64,000 nucleotides of DNA. Origin: Ridgeia piscesae. Taxonomy: Eukaryota; Annelida; Polychaeta; Sabellida; Siboglinidae. This document shows, piece after piece, positions 23,545 to 36,800 of the stretch. The DNA is taken from the NCBI GenBank assembly GCA_025642075.2, contig JAODUO010000158.1:160001-224000 (forward strand), in the 5' to 3' direction. The number at the start of each line of letters is the position of its first letter. Within the stretch, counting starts at the first letter, position 1. Under the pieces are notes generated by a model, which saw only the letters and a list, made by a program, of their open reading frames with translations, was not told where the DNA came from and made no database searches. The translations under genes and the position numbers were made by a program.

Positions 23545-23656
23545 TGCCAGCAGCCTGTCTCTGCCTGGCAGTGCACCACGGTACCCACAGATCAACCATG
23601 CCCAGGCTGCCTTCTCTAATGAAGATTTACTCAGAGGAGGGTCAGCTGCTTCACAT
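23545..23656 (+). CDS. Exon A of the unrecognised gene
   Basis: Acceptor TGTCTTTCAG, donor GTAAGTGG. Encodes ASSLSLPGSAPRY, then INHAQAAFSNEDLLRGGSAA, ending phase 0 at His. Both splice sites are strong. Confidence 0.65.
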
Positions 23657-26143
23657 GTAAGTGGAGTCTTAACAATTGTATTAATTTTTATAGAGAATGT
23701 ACATAACTGTATCCTACATTTGCTAACTTATTGTAATAATGTTTTAGTGTAATACCTCTGGGAATGCAACTATTTATATTCCCTACAGTACTATTGCCAT
23801 GGCCATTGCGATATTTCCAGTCTTTTTATTTATACTCATTATGAACATGTTTTTGTCTTCAAATGTAACCACACATGTACCAGGTAATACATTTTTATGT
23901 ACTTATATTTATCAGTCTCATTTTGCATTTGATTTGTAGCTGATGTTGCATGCATTTAACTATCACATATGTCATGTTTTAGACGATACTCTGGGAAAAG
24001 GACAGCTAATATTGTGAGGAAAGAGATTCAGGAATTGGAAGATTTATTGAAAGGTAGGAAATACAAAGTGATGTCAAACTATCACAACATTTTACAGAAT
24101 CAGTGTGGGCTGCTCCTGTATAACTTAACATATTATGTGAGAAGCTTTGCAAATATTTGTGTACATAATAATTATATCAGTATGTTTTTCTAAAATTTAT
24201 TCAACATTAAAGACAGACAAACTACAACTATCCATGAAAACAAACTACAACGATCCATGCCCATATGCATGGAATAGGCAAGACTTTATTGTGGGTAACT
24301 GCAACAGGGTTATCAACAAATATATGAGTCAGGTGTTTTGGCAACTTCTTGGTGGTACATCTGAATGGGGTGAGAAAGTCTTGGGGAGTGTATCTGCTTA
24401 TCGCACTCATAGATGATGACCCAGCTAAGTCGCTTCCCCGATGCACAACAAGAAAGGGTAGAGTAAGCATGAGTTACATGTCTTGCAGCAAATGGTGAGG
24501 GATGTTAACTAAGATGCTGCACTTGATGTGCCTCCTTTGGAGTGTTGTAAGTGTATCTCATCCAAGGTGCCAAGGTCCTATTGCCCTTCTATGTGGTCAC
24601 TTGCTTCCTCTGATCTACCTTTGTTTTTCCAGATTCGTTCTTCAATATGACATACTTGACTGCTGACCTCCAGTAACTGACGGCCGTTGAATTATTAGAT
24701 AATCAGGGAAGATAAGGTAGCATTCAGTGATACAACCATGCATGCACATTGCACATGTGACTGCTTTACTGGTGTGTTGTCTGCAGGTGTTGGTTCTTGT
24801 GATGGTTGCTCCATTGTCATATAATATCAAGCCGAGATCAGTCACCTGCTCAACTGCAAAAAAGGAAGAGTGGAAGAAATTGAAAGGTAAAAGTTTAACA
24901 TGAATTAAGCATTTATTTAGAATACATGCTATGGTGAATTCAACACATGAATTATAAAATTGTATAAGTAAGACATGAATGGTAATTTTCCTTTATCTAA
25001 AAAGCAGATCTCCATGTGTGGGTTGTGTGGTGTGGTGTGGGTGTGCTGTGTGATGTGGTGTCAATGTGAGTATGTTACATTTGACTGATGGGTCCAAAAG
25101 TTACAGTACTTTGTGTTAATAACATTACAAACAGACAACTCAAAAACTGTTTTTTATCCACAAAATATAGAGTAAAATAAAATAATTTCTGGTACACTTT
25201 ATTTATCTAATGAACTTCTTTGTTATTTTTAGAAGAGTTCACAAGAAACTTCTACTGAAAGCACCACCACAAGATGAGGTTGAGCCTCAGGATTCTGTGA
25301 GTAAATTAGAATAGTAATAACTAGTGTATTTATGAGAATCATTATTGCAATTAGGAACATAATAACAGAGTCAAGTTTTTCTATCATGAGGACTGTTGAA
25401 CTTCTCTGCATGGTTGCCATGACTACGTGAGCCATGTTGATCTTCTGTGGACCCAGGTAATCTTCTGTATGGACCAAATTGGTGGTCAGTGTGGACCATG
25501 TTTCCTTTCTAATGGACCATGGTGATCTTATGTGTGAGCCATGTTGATATTCTTCATGGACCTTGTTTGTGGGCTATATAACAAGTGTTCTCTGTGGATA
25601 AGGTTCATTTTGTTCTTTGTGTTCTTTGTGTTCTTATCCAAAAATGTCTGTTTTTTATAAGATCACTGTACAGGTGTACACTATAATAATCCCATTTTGA
25701 ACATGAAACAATAAAATAATAAAACTTGTGTATGTTTGTGCTTGAAAAAATGGACTTCATTGACCTTCTGTGAGGACCAAGTTGATTGTTTCCTTCTGTT
25801 ATGATACATTGTTGTCATTTGTGTGGAGCATCTTGACCTTTCACGTGTACAGTATAACTAAAGAGACAGGTGTGAAAATTGCTTATCATATGCAAGTATA
25901 CATATGCAAGAGCATGTAATGTAACTGTAAAAGGTTAATCAACCAACCAGTCTGGTGTTTCGGCAACTGTTTTATGGTACAGCTGAGTGAGTCAGCCAGG
26001 TCTTTGTGCCTGTGTCTGCTTGCTACAGTTGTATATGTGAATCCATACAACATATGTGTATTCTCTCATCTACTCCATTACAGTTTGGCCTGAAGGCATT
26101 CTGCAGACGCCATGAGGAGGTGATAGCAGAGATCATTCTTTAG
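23545..26143 (+). CDS. Unrecognised protein gene, 3' half (five exons)
   Basis: Joined exons are 23545-23656, 23789-23883, 23983-24053, 25238-25296 and 26084-26143, ending at TAG 26141-26143. All junctions are GT-AG and all phases fit (2, 0, 2, 1, 0). The roughly 131 visible C-terminal residues contain a Ser-rich start (SASSLSLPGSAPRYPQ), a Cys/His patch (YYCHGHC and KCNHTCTRR) that could bind a metal, a probable coiled-coil helix (NIVRKEIQELEDLLK), a basic then acidic linker (KKLLLKAPPQDEVEPQD) and the C-terminal FGLKAFCRRHEEVIAEIIL. I do not recognise the family. The first visible exon begins at codon position 3, so more exons lie upstream, beyond the Tigger-like element at 21945-23236. No clear poly(A) signal was identified. 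Confidence 0.6.
23789..23883 (+). CDS. Exon B of the unrecognised gene
   Basis: Acceptor TTCCCTACAG, donor GTAATA. Enters at phase 0 and leaves at phase 2, which is exactly what is needed to connect exons A and C. Without it exon C would hit a stop after eight codons. Encodes the Cys/His patch YYCHGHCDISSLFIYTHYE and KCNHTCT. Confidence 0.5.
23983..24053 (+). CDS. Exon C of the unrecognised gene
   Basis: Acceptor ATGTTTTAG, donor GTAGGA, phase 2 in and phase 1 out. Encodes RYSGKRTANIVRKEIQELED and LLK, basic and then helical with coiled-coil spacing. Confidence 0.6.
25238..25296 (+). CDS. Exon D of the unrecognised gene
   Basis: Encodes VHKKLLLKAPPQDEVEPQDS and ends at a strong GTGAGTAAA donor, phase 0. 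The acceptor region reads TTTTTAGAAGAG: the AG at 25236-25237 keeps the frame, while the AG at 25231-25232 would add five bases and end the protein nine codons later. Confidence 0.5.
26084..26143 (+). CDS. Exon E (last coding exon) of the unrecognised gene
   Basis: Acceptor CTCCATTACAG at phase 0, then FGLKAFCRRHEEVIAEIIL and TAG. The downstream 600 bases have no long frame, as expected for a 3' UTR. Confidence 0.6.
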   Translation, partial: FGLKAFCRRHEEVIAEIIL

Positions 26144-26811
26144 CGAGACGTGTATGAAGGAACTGGCTGCGATTAAGAGAATCTGGACCTCGACACAGAC
26201 AGGAAGCACTTCAAGAGGAGGATGCAGATGGAGGGACAGTCAGAAGATAAAGAATATGTGAACAGTGACTACTGGAATAACACAGAGTAACACTGTGGGT
26301 GTAGAATGTATATGTGTGATAGAGAACTGAAGTGGTGCGGACTGGATTAAGTAACTATATTAGCAGTGACATCATGGATAATTTACAACCATTTAAAGAA
26401 CAATATGAAAATGTTTACATGTGTTAAAATACTGTAATGGCTGTGCGTATTCATGACATCTAAAAATAACTACATTGTCAACTGTCAAAAAGTAGGGAAA
26501 AATAGTTAACAGAGATCCCAGTCTGGATATTTACGAGGATGATCCTGTACACAAACTATTTAATCTTGTACATTTAAAGGGCATCTGAATATACACAGTG
26601 TCAGTACACTGTACTCTAAATACATAGAATCTTTACAGTAGTAGATACCAATGTTTAAAGTTGCGCTAAGAAAGTGAATGAAATTACTAGATCAGTAGTT
26701 AAGTTCTCTATTTTGTTGTATTAACAATGCTCATGTAGTGTGCTAAAAGATGTTTGATGACAAACGTATATTAGAGCATTCCTGTTACTCATCACACATG
26801 TTCATAGTAGC
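26144..26811. other. Probable 3' UTR and flank
   Basis: No reading frame of note. Purine-rich GGAGGATGCAGATGGAGGGA follows the stop closely. Confidence 0.4.
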
Positions 26812-27125
26812 ACAGTGGCGGAATAGCTGGAGCTTCAGACTTGACTAAGAGAAACAGGGTTCAGATACTGTGCTGCTCTATTAAACCTTGGGCAAACTTG
26901 TTTTTCACTCTTCGTTGCTCCAGTTCACTCCGCTCAGAATGAGTACATGGCTATAGACAGCGGTGGATATTTGTGTGCGAATAACCCTTGAGCATTGATT
27001 GCAGTGTGGCTGGAAGCTTTCCAGAGAAGACAGTATGGTGTTCTGTAGAATAGATCTGCTAGGAAGTAACGTGTAAGGCACCTTAGGCAATCTTGATGAT
27101 TGGATACTGCACTGTATATTGCGGT
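26812..27125 (+). mobile_element. tRNA-derived SINE, decayed head
   Basis: Has CAGTGGCGGAATAGCTGGAG as its tRNA-like head, a degenerate B box GGGTTCAGATACT, the body GTACATGGCTATAGACAGCG and GTGTGGCTGGAAGCTTTCCA, and a diverged tail (GATTGGATACTGCACTGTAT). Confidence 0.7.
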
Positions 27126-27691
27126 GTAGAAAGAGCCGGTGGGTAATTACAGTAGGTAACTTGAATTTGTTCGATGCAATATTTAAGAAGGAGTTAATTG
27201 AGTATTAGTGATGATACGAGGCGCTTAACATGTCATTTTTTAGTAATGAGTTTTCACAGTCAAGTCAACTATTAATCAGAGCTACTGATATTGTTTTAGC
27301 ACTATATATATATATATAATATATATATATACATACATACATGTGTATATATAATGTATAATATATATAAATTATGGTAGAAATATGATTGGCATATTTG
27401 AGAAATTTAGCCATAATATAGGCCTATTGGTGAAAGGTGAAATCATCTTATTCCATATCTGATGGTGATATATAAATTCCAAGCTATTTATCTGGAAAGT
27501 AGTTGACAACTTTGTTTTGTTTTGTATAATTAATAATTAGTTCAATATGGATTTAGCTATAATTTACTTGCTGCACCATGTACAACACACGGTCACGACA
27601 TAGTAACAGTGGCGCCATCTTCTGATCAACACGTAACGGGAATTCTTGTTTCATTTCATTAATAATTTATGAAAGTTAAACGTCGCTGGAT

Positions 27692-28165
27692 GCGTTAAAG
27701 TGTTTACATTTTCCCGTGCATTAAATAATATCCCGGTTATTTTTCTGCGCATGCGCGGGTTAGTCGGTGTCGTTAATTCCCGCTAAACCTCGTATATTAA
27801 ATACATTTTTAGGCTGCTCAATATAATATATCAGCCAGTGTGATCAAACGGACAAATGTCATAACCTTTCAGCAAAGTTATTTGTTACAAATGAACACGA
27901 GGCAAACAGGTTTTTTGAAGCATGTTTTGATAGCAAACGCAAATCACGTGACTTCAGCGCGCCATAATCCGCAACAGTAAGGTAAACAAATTCATTTAAT
28001 CAGCAAACTTTTAATTTAAGCAAGTCTTCACACCAATCACCACGCGAAAATTGACGAACAACCCGTGATGTTTATACTATAAACGCATCACGTTTTGCTG
28101 TACATTGATTGGTTCACGTGTATCGCGCATGAGCAGGAATGTCATGCGGATATTATTTAATGCCA
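27692..28165. mobile_element. Non-autonomous TIR element, copy 2
   Basis: Homologous to 13171-13625. The interior shares AACCTTTCAGCAAAGTTATT, GCAAATCACGTGACT and CGCGCCATAATCCGCAACAG with small changes, in the same order. The inverted ends include GCATTAAATAATATCC and its inverse at 28148-28163 plus TGCGCATGCGCG. No ORF. Confidence 0.75.
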
Positions 28166-30584
28166 ACATAATCGTAGTATCTGCAGTAACAACTCGCCCT
28201 TGACCTTGTATAGGACGGGTCTGGTCTTTGATGTTGGGCACATGTGCCCGGTTCCAACTCTCAAGACCGACGAGGACCGCAAGTGGGATTAAGTATCATG
28301 TAGGGTACTGGCATGCTGGCACCCCCCAACCCACCGCGAGGGACATGTACTACTATCACCCCACCCCATAACTTTGTAAACATCTGTGATTACCATCTAG
28401 TGTGCTTTGTATGGTCAAACCTGTCTTTCTGCTCACCCGAATAACACAACCACCCCGCAATTAAGTTCACCCAAGGACAGCCCCAAATTAATTCTGTAAC
28501 AGTGAAGAATAGGACAAAATTCTGGCTCATTTTGTCACTGCTGTTCTGGTCAGATGACCACAGTAGTGAGGTTTGACTGAACTCTAAGACACACGTGTCG
28601 TAGTAAAGTTCACTTGATAAACACATCTTTTAATGTTATGATAAACGTATTTATTTATGTCGTCATCAACAATACTACTTCCACGTATGTAATTACAACA
28701 GCAACCAACTCACGTGATACTTATTTCATCTACGATTGGTGTGAAGTCATTTAATTATTAGTGTTAATTAAAATGCAGACGTCTTCAAAATACAGACACA
28801 CTGAGCTTACAACAATGTAATACTCTCAGGACAATTAATATCTACTGGTTCCACCATCTATCAAGCATGTACTGCCACACAATTAACAACCTAATTCTAC
28901 ACATGGATTAATGAATTCAAACAACAACATCAACAATATAATTATTAATAATTAGTATTAGTTCCTCAGTAATGGTTTAACAACGTACCAAAATCTGCAA
29001 TACTGTCAGAATGTGGAAATCAATGCATGTTCACCAGTCCCATCATGCAACACAACAGTCCCATCATGCAACACAACAGTCCCATCAGGCACCACACCAT
29101 TCCCACGATCCACCACACCAGTCCCATCATGCACCACATCAGTCCCATCAGGCACCACAACTGCCAACACCACCCTGCCATTTCAGACTACCAAACGATT
29201 AACATGTTGTCCAATGTGACAAAAACATTGCCATCAATGTCACAGAGTTGTGTGGACCGTGACCATTTCACCAATGAGCTCATAAGCCAGATTTTGCTAT
29301 TTAAAATAATGTTGGCTCCTTAGCCGTGATTTTGCACACTAACATCCTGTCAACACCAGAACACACCATCAGAATGCACCACCAGGCTATACCGCAATGT
29401 CTCAAAAACTTTGGATTCTGCTTATGAGCTCACCATCTCAGTGAAACTCACCATCTCAGTGAAAGGTGCCTGGACTTCCCTGGCACACCAGAACATGAAG
29501 TACACACATTATGTTCACAAACTGACAGTTTCTTACTACATTTTATACAACCAGATTGCTACGTTTTGAATGTACACAGCTACTGGAATTATTTCTTTCA
29601 CGGGTCTACTTTACCAACTGACCAGATTGCTACATCTCCTTCATCACAACTGCCACTTTGCTTTCACCGTGACCTGATCCTGCCCATATTAGACCAGCAG
29701 TCACATGGATGATGAGAAACTCTTGTACACCTCATAGCAGTACTTCCATAAACACTTAACACAAACTCTGTCATGGAGACACTCTAATGCAAAAACTGCA
29801 TGGAAATCTTTGCTCTGCCTTCCTTGTAGTCGCAACCCAATTTCTGTCTTTCAACTGATGCCAATGGACTTCAAACGTTCACTCTGTCTATGTATGATCC
29901 ACAAATAAAATAATATCATAATATATTATTTCCAGTCTGTACTTGATGCACGTGATAACTAACAACTCAGCAATAGTTATTTGTCAGATATATCATCCAA
30001 CAATTGCTAACAAACGTTACAGCAATGTTACCAAGATAACATAAATAACTCCAAAGTAACAGCTGTTCTGTGGAAGAACTCTTACACGTCGTGCAGCAGT
30101 GTCTGACTGTCTGCTCCGTGATGTGTGTAGAGATGCTGGTTACATCTAAACCTCTAGAAATAGTGTTATAAATGCACATTCATCAATCAGATGCTTAAAC
30201 CGACTTTAAAAACATGATTCCCCTCATACACAATTGATCAGACCATTTACACAATTTCTGCTGAGAACCTGCTGATTGGAAAATCTTCTCAACATTATTG
30301 CAACATCCCAACTAAAATCTCAATCAAGCCTTGCGGACTCATTAACGATTTTCGCATTTCATCTAACATCACAATTAGTGACCGAAAAAAATTCAAACCT
30401 AATTAATTAACAACCAATTCCTTATTCTCTAAGCCAATCAGCTTTCTGTGTAATCGTGTCACTTCCGAAAAGAACACAGTGTCACAATGCTCTCATGGAG
30501 ACAGGATGAGATAGCCACAGAAACAGCAGAGGCGACGTCTCCTTCGTTGATTAGATTTGGTGCAGAGCTGGCTTGATTCAATCA
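28166..30584. other. No gene seen; possible USP 3' UTR
   Basis: The minus-strand 3' UTR of the USP gene must begin at 30584. The first minus-strand AATAAA noticed is near 28650, so the UTR end is unclear. Apart from the small minisatellite at 29035-29165 I see nothing else. Confidence 0.4.
29035..29165. repeat. About 20-bp minisatellite
   Basis: Six or seven copies of AGTCCCATCATGCAACACAA with variants (GGCACCACAC, CATTCCCACGATCCACC). Confidence 0.85.
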
Positions 30585-30800
30585 CTACGTGGCTGCACTG
30601 GTTTTCTCGGCGTTTCGACAGACGAGGACGGGGCAGGTGGCATGGTGCACAACGTAGTCGCTCACGCTGCCCATGATGGTGCGGCGTATTTTGCCCAGCC
30701 CTCGTGTCCCCATCACCACATATGACGCGTTCTCTTTCTTCGCCGTCTCGCAGATGAACTCACCCGGCTTCTCAAAGTCAGAGATGAACTTGCCTTTGAT
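30585..30800 (-). CDS. USP exon 4 (stop codon)
   Basis: Acceptor CTCTTGCTCAG at 30801. Encodes IKGKFISDFEKPGEFICETA through the GTRG-9x-GS motif to NAEKTSAAT and TAG at 30585-30587. Confidence 0.93.
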   Translation of the reverse strand: MKGKFISDFEKPGEFICETAKKENASYVVMGTRGLGKIRRTIMGSVSDYVVHHATCPVLVCRNAEKTSAAT

Positions 30801-33800
30801 CTGAGCAAGAGAAACCAGCCATTCAGAACATCTGCATGTGACACATGATGACTTTACACAAACATTCTATGGTACTAAGTTGCAACAAACTTAAAGGTTT
30901 TGTGCAGCTTTACCTTAAACTACAATGTTATACTTTTTTTCGAAAGTGTATTTACAACATGAATAAGTATTTATATATTTATCTATACTATGGTTTTCTA
31001 ACTTGCAAATTGCAACTACATATCCTTGTCACTGATTAGATGTTATATTTTTATTTATTAAGTTGTGCTTTTGCAAAACGTTCAGCCAGGTGAATTATAT
31101 GGCATGCAGTTTTTTTGGGTCTTCTTGGTGTTTTATCTTTAAATTATTGCATATTATGAAGCGAATAACATTTCTGTGGAGTTGAGGAAAATGACACATA
31201 GTGGCAGCATATGCTGATTCACTAGATTTTGTATTTAAAAGTTAAATGAAAGAAGGCACATTTAAATGAACTGGCAACATTTGGACAAACACATGTGTGA
31301 ATGATGATGCATTGATAGAGTTGTTAACACAGCAGTAAATGCAGCATGGCTGAATGCTTTCCCTTCTGAGGCTTACCCCACACTGCTGGAACTTCTCCAT
31401 GTATTTCCCCTGGATTTCGTCCCGCTTCTTTTTCCCAGCCTGCATCTGTTGGTCCCAGGCTGGAAGGAGGGAAATGACTCCGTGAGACAGCATTCAGGGA
31501 GAACACGGGTCTACAGACTATGTGACAACATGATTAAACATGGGTCTACCTTTCACAGACTATGTGTGACAACATGGGCCTACCTCTCACAGACTCTGTG
31601 ACAACATGATTAAACATGGGTCTTACCTCTCACAGACTATGTGTGACAAGATGGGTCTACCCTTCACAGACTCTATGTGACAACATGGGTCTACCTCTCA
31701 CAGACTCTGTGTGATAACATGGGTCTACCTCTCACAGACTCTGTGTGACAACATGGGTCTACCTTTCACAGACTCTGTGTGATAACATGGGTCTACCTCT
31801 CACAGACTGTGTGACAACATGGGTCTACCTCTCACAGACTGTGTGACAACATGGGTCTACCTCTCATAGACTCCATGTGACAACATGGGTCTACCTCTCA
31901 CAGACTAATGACACTATGTGTGACAAGATGGGTCTACCTTTCACAGACTATGTGTGACAACATGGGTCTACCTCTCACAGACTCTGTGGGACAACATGGG
32001 TCTACCTCTCACAGACTCTGTGGGACAACATGGGTCTACCTCTCACAGACTCTGTGTGACAACATGGGTCTACCTCTCACAGACTAATGACACTATGTGT
32101 GACAAGATGGGTCTACCTTTCACAGACTATGTGTGACAACATGGGTCTACCTCTCACAGACTATGTGTGACAACATGGGTCTACCTCTCACAGACTCTGT
32201 GGGACAACATGGGTCTACCTCTCACAGACTCTGTGACAACATGGGTCTACCTTTCATAGACTCTGTGTGACAACATGGGTCTACCTCTCACAGACTCTGT
32301 GACAACATGGGTCTACCTCTCACAGACTCTGTGTGACAACATGGGTCTACCTTTCACAGACACTATGCGACAACATTGGTCTGCCTCCCCCAACTCGATA
32401 TGACAATGTGAGTGTATCTTTCACAACGTGAAATCAAAAAGAAATCACATTTTAATTTCCCATAGGAAGCCATTGTAACATTTACTTCATTTCCTATAAA
32501 ATTTGAATAAATCCAAGTAGATAGATGGAAAATTTGTGATATTTGAATACCTTGGTTTGCTACAAACCACTTTCCAACCTGACACCTACATTTCTGCTAG
32601 AACAAGACAGTGATTTATTGTGACATCACCAATCAAAATGTTACATGAGTCAATATGCAGAAGTACACTCACTGACATCTGTCATCATTTGACAGCTCTG
32701 ATGCCGCGCTGAATAAATCATTTCTAATTTACGCATTCAATACTACACCAGTCCTCACAGAAATTCAAACAATTTGCATACTGCTGTTTAGAACTATACA
32801 GTAGAACCTGTCTTGTAGGGACACCTGTCGGGCCAAGCAAAAGTGTCCCTACATTGCAGGTGTCCCCTCGTCAGAGGGACATGAATTTTCCAAAAAATAC
32901 CAGCACATACAATCTTTATTTACATCCACATTACAACATACCTAAACCACATTTATGCCCACAGTTATAATACCCATACAAATGAAGTGTAATAATATCA
33001 CATTTAATATTACAGTAGAACCCCTCATTTAAGAGTGTTTTGTGTTAATTCAATTAAGTATTAAAATGCACAAAATACATCTTAGAAAATAGTAAAATGA
33101 GACGACACATTAACAACATTTTCATTTAATTTGTTTGTGACATGTTTCATTATAAGTTTAATTTTGAATAGTTTTTAATATTATCATCTGATTGTTATTT
33201 CAAATTTGGTCTGAGGGGCTAAAAAGGTGCTGCCACCTCACGGCGTCTGTGTAATCACGCTTCGGTCGCCATTTTGTTTATCGTTTCAACGGCGCAAAAC
33301 GATCATTTACTTTCTGATCTAACCACGAAAACGACTTCTTACAACCGTCAAACTTCCTGTCTCATAACTTATATAGACATTACCATGCTATGTTAAAAAG
33401 TAAATTCATTTAAATTCCTGTAAAGAATACAATTCACAAATCAGTATCGTGGCAACTCGACATCGCCGGCAACGCGCAGGCCGTGGATTACCGTGGTGTA
33501 ACATCAGTATTTTATTGCGGCGTCACTACATAAATGAGCTTCAGAAATGTTTGTTTTATCCTAAACTAATATGAAACTTAGCATAAACTCAGTTACCCTA
33601 TCTTTTTTTTGTCGCTCGACATAACTAAAAACTTGGAGAAAAATAAAATAACTGGATAGATCGATTGCGAGCGGCTGTAAATTTAAATGGGTCACCAGTT
33701 GTGGGTCGAGATCCCGTGCGCTTTCTCCGTTCCCAGCATCCATTGTACTGAACAGGAAATGGTCGCCGCCCTCTTTAAATATTATTGAAATATTTGTATC

Positions 33801-36800
33801 AAAATGAAGTTAACTGTCCGCCCTAGCAGGTGAAAAATAACAAAAAATCGCTGTCCGCGTCCGCGTCCACCAGGTGGCCGCTCATCTCAGGGATATTTCC
33901 GTTGAAAAGTGATCGGGACATCGGAACACTGTCCGTACATAGCAGGTGGCCGCTCGTCGCGGGGGCCGCTGAAGACAGGTTCTACTGTATTGGGAACTCT
34001 TTCATTGGGGAATGGCGGACGAATGCTTAATGTGGTCTTACATCTGTTTAAACTTTAAACGTCGTCTTCTTTAATAGCACAGTGTCCAGGCGTTAGCGTG
34101 GTTTTCACTATACTCCCTGGCTGACCTGTGCAACCAAACACCACCTTGACTTGTGTGGAAGAATTCAGTCATGTTTTAGCTCCTGCATGGAGACTACAGT
34201 ACACAGTACAAACAATACACCTCCATTTTAGTATCAGAACCTATTAGTGTACCTTAGTCCACCAGTGGGAGCCACTGTATTGCCATGATGACTTGGATTT
34301 GATGTTGCATTATACTTAGAGCGCACCTATAATTACAGGGGGCAACATGAACATAATTCATGGGCATTTATGTATCTAAAGTGTTGTTAGGACATCAACA
34401 TGCCTGTTACAGAAAGCTGCCTTTTTAGCTAAATTCCATTGTAAGAAAATAGGAGAAAAACCCTAGACATATCAATCTCGAACATTTTAGTCACCTATAA
34501 AAATGATATCATATCTGCAGGCTGGCCTTGATCACCCATTGATGACCTGCTACTTTTGTGTGAACTGTCCAGAGATAAACAGTGATAAGAAATATTACTT
34601 TAAAGACACAACTGTCAATATCTGTGGTTGGCTCACCTCATCACGTTACTAATTAAGTAAACTGGCTGTTTGGTGTTGCAATTTTCTATACTGTTCACGT
34701 CATTACAGCCTGCTAGAGTATCTTGTTCATAACTTGTGAAGATAGACACCTATAAACAATCGCAGGGTGGAAGGACTCAAGACACATCTTACATAAACAA
34801 ACCACCGGATTCTCTCTCTCCCTTTCCCCCTCCCTCTCTCCCTCTCGGTCGGCCTGCCTGTCTCTTGCTCCCTCCCTCCTGTATCTCTCCGCCTTCCACC
34901 CCTCACACTCACCCCCACCCATTCTTTCTGCCTCCCATTCACTAAAACAGGTATTTAAAAAACCAATTTTCAGTAAATGTTGTTTAGCATAACTGATAAT
35001 TAACTGTACATATTTATGATGAGATGTCACAGCAGTGTCTTTTGATGTTACTATTTATGTGTCTACATGCCATGCGCAATAACTCATAACATGAACGTAA
35101 GTGGCTTTTACGTAACAGATTCCATCAAACATCCATCTGGATACAGTGTGGTCTCAGTTCTGTTGTAGTCATCTTAATTTATGTAATAATTATAATAATA
35201 AAAGCTTTGTTGCTATAACTCACCTCTGTCGCACTTCTCATTGTAGGCAATGTAATTAATGCCACGTATATGAGCCTGTATAAAAGTGTCATCTGTGTCA
35301 ACTACTAAGCATGACTGACTGTGACAGTGAGTTAGTGCCAGCACACACAGCTGTCACACAACCAATAATCAAACCAAACAACTGCAGCGTACAACTCCGG
35401 AATCGGAACAAGTTTCCTCCATTTTTCACACAGAAATAGACATAAAAAATTAGCGATAGACACTTAGACACAGCACCGGCTAGAAAACAGGTATAAGGCA
35501 CAGAATTGGGAGGAAACTCCAAATCATTCTGAGAGCAACGCAGAATCAATTGTGACCAGTACTACATTAACACGTAATCAATCGTGTGGAGAATGCAGAT
35601 TAGCAGTTAGTGCTACAGTGACTTCATGCCTTTGGGCACGTAGGTTATATGATAGCAATGTATCATAATGTTGAAGTCTGGTCGTTTGTTCTGTCACAAC
35701 AGTAGTCCCACTCATGGCTGCCAATCAGTCTTAATCAAGAACCTCAACATAGACTGGACATATTAGGAGGGATACAACTGAGTGTGTAGGGCAGTGCCTC
35801 CTTGACCCAGGGGCTATGCACAGTTACATGAAGCGATGCAAGACGGAACCAGTACACTGTAGGACACAGACACTGTGTCACATTATAATTATATAACTTC
35901 TATTGGGCCTAAATCCTTAGAAACTAAGCTCACACTCAGCCTGTAAACAGCCTGATTGATACATCAGTGTAAATAAACAAGGTTGATAACGTATGTTTTT
36001 AAGTGACTGTGGAATTTAGCAATATTTTCAACTGACCCAACACTAGAAGGAAACATGCCAAAGAGTAGTTGCAGCTACCGAATAAACCCTACTCCCAATA
36101 TTGGTATTGATTTTAGGGACAAAACATAAATCAGAACTAGATGATAGAAGCTGGACAGATATTCTAACAGAAGTAACTGAATAAGCAGTGAATGTAAATA
36201 ATACAGCGGTTGCTTACAGGAAAGTAAGTGCCTGGTAACTTGGTAAGTAATACCATAAATATGATATGAGATCGGACCGGAAGCCAATGCAAACGCTTTG
36301 GAAGACTACAGCCGCTTGGTTATACCAAGAGTTGACTGGTCAGGAAAACTCTGTGACATGTTTACAGGATAGACATTCTTATTACAAGAAAACACAAGGT
36401 ATTGAACATCTTAGAGGTTTATGTACATGCGACTATGAGAAACATACTTAGTCCAACAACTTGTGTGTATGACTGACCAGCTGTCAAACCCTTTCATCAC
36501 GGTTCAACATGACACATTTGTGGCTGCAATTTCAACTGTTCGGTCATGCATGACGGTAGACATGTTAATAGACCCGAGGAAACCATGCACTATGAAGCTA
36601 GCTCTAGGTATAATAAATTGAATACACAGCAAATTATCCACAACTGTGACAGCTGTCATCTATTCAATTACACAGCTCACTTTCTTTATGCTAAAGGTAG
36701 GAGCAGAGACAGAGTAGGCACGGAGTAACATGTGTCTGAGTTAGGTCAGTGTTGTTTATGGTTACTCCCAGTCAGCTAAAGTCAGTGAAGTGTGACCAGT

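Noticed and set aside
29011..29323. His/Pro-rich plus-strand frames
   Set aside because: Produced by the 20-bp minisatellite; three frames are open at once.
34713..35030. Arg/Glu-rich minus-strand frame
   Set aside because: Direct translation of a CT-rich low-complexity tract within USP intron 2.
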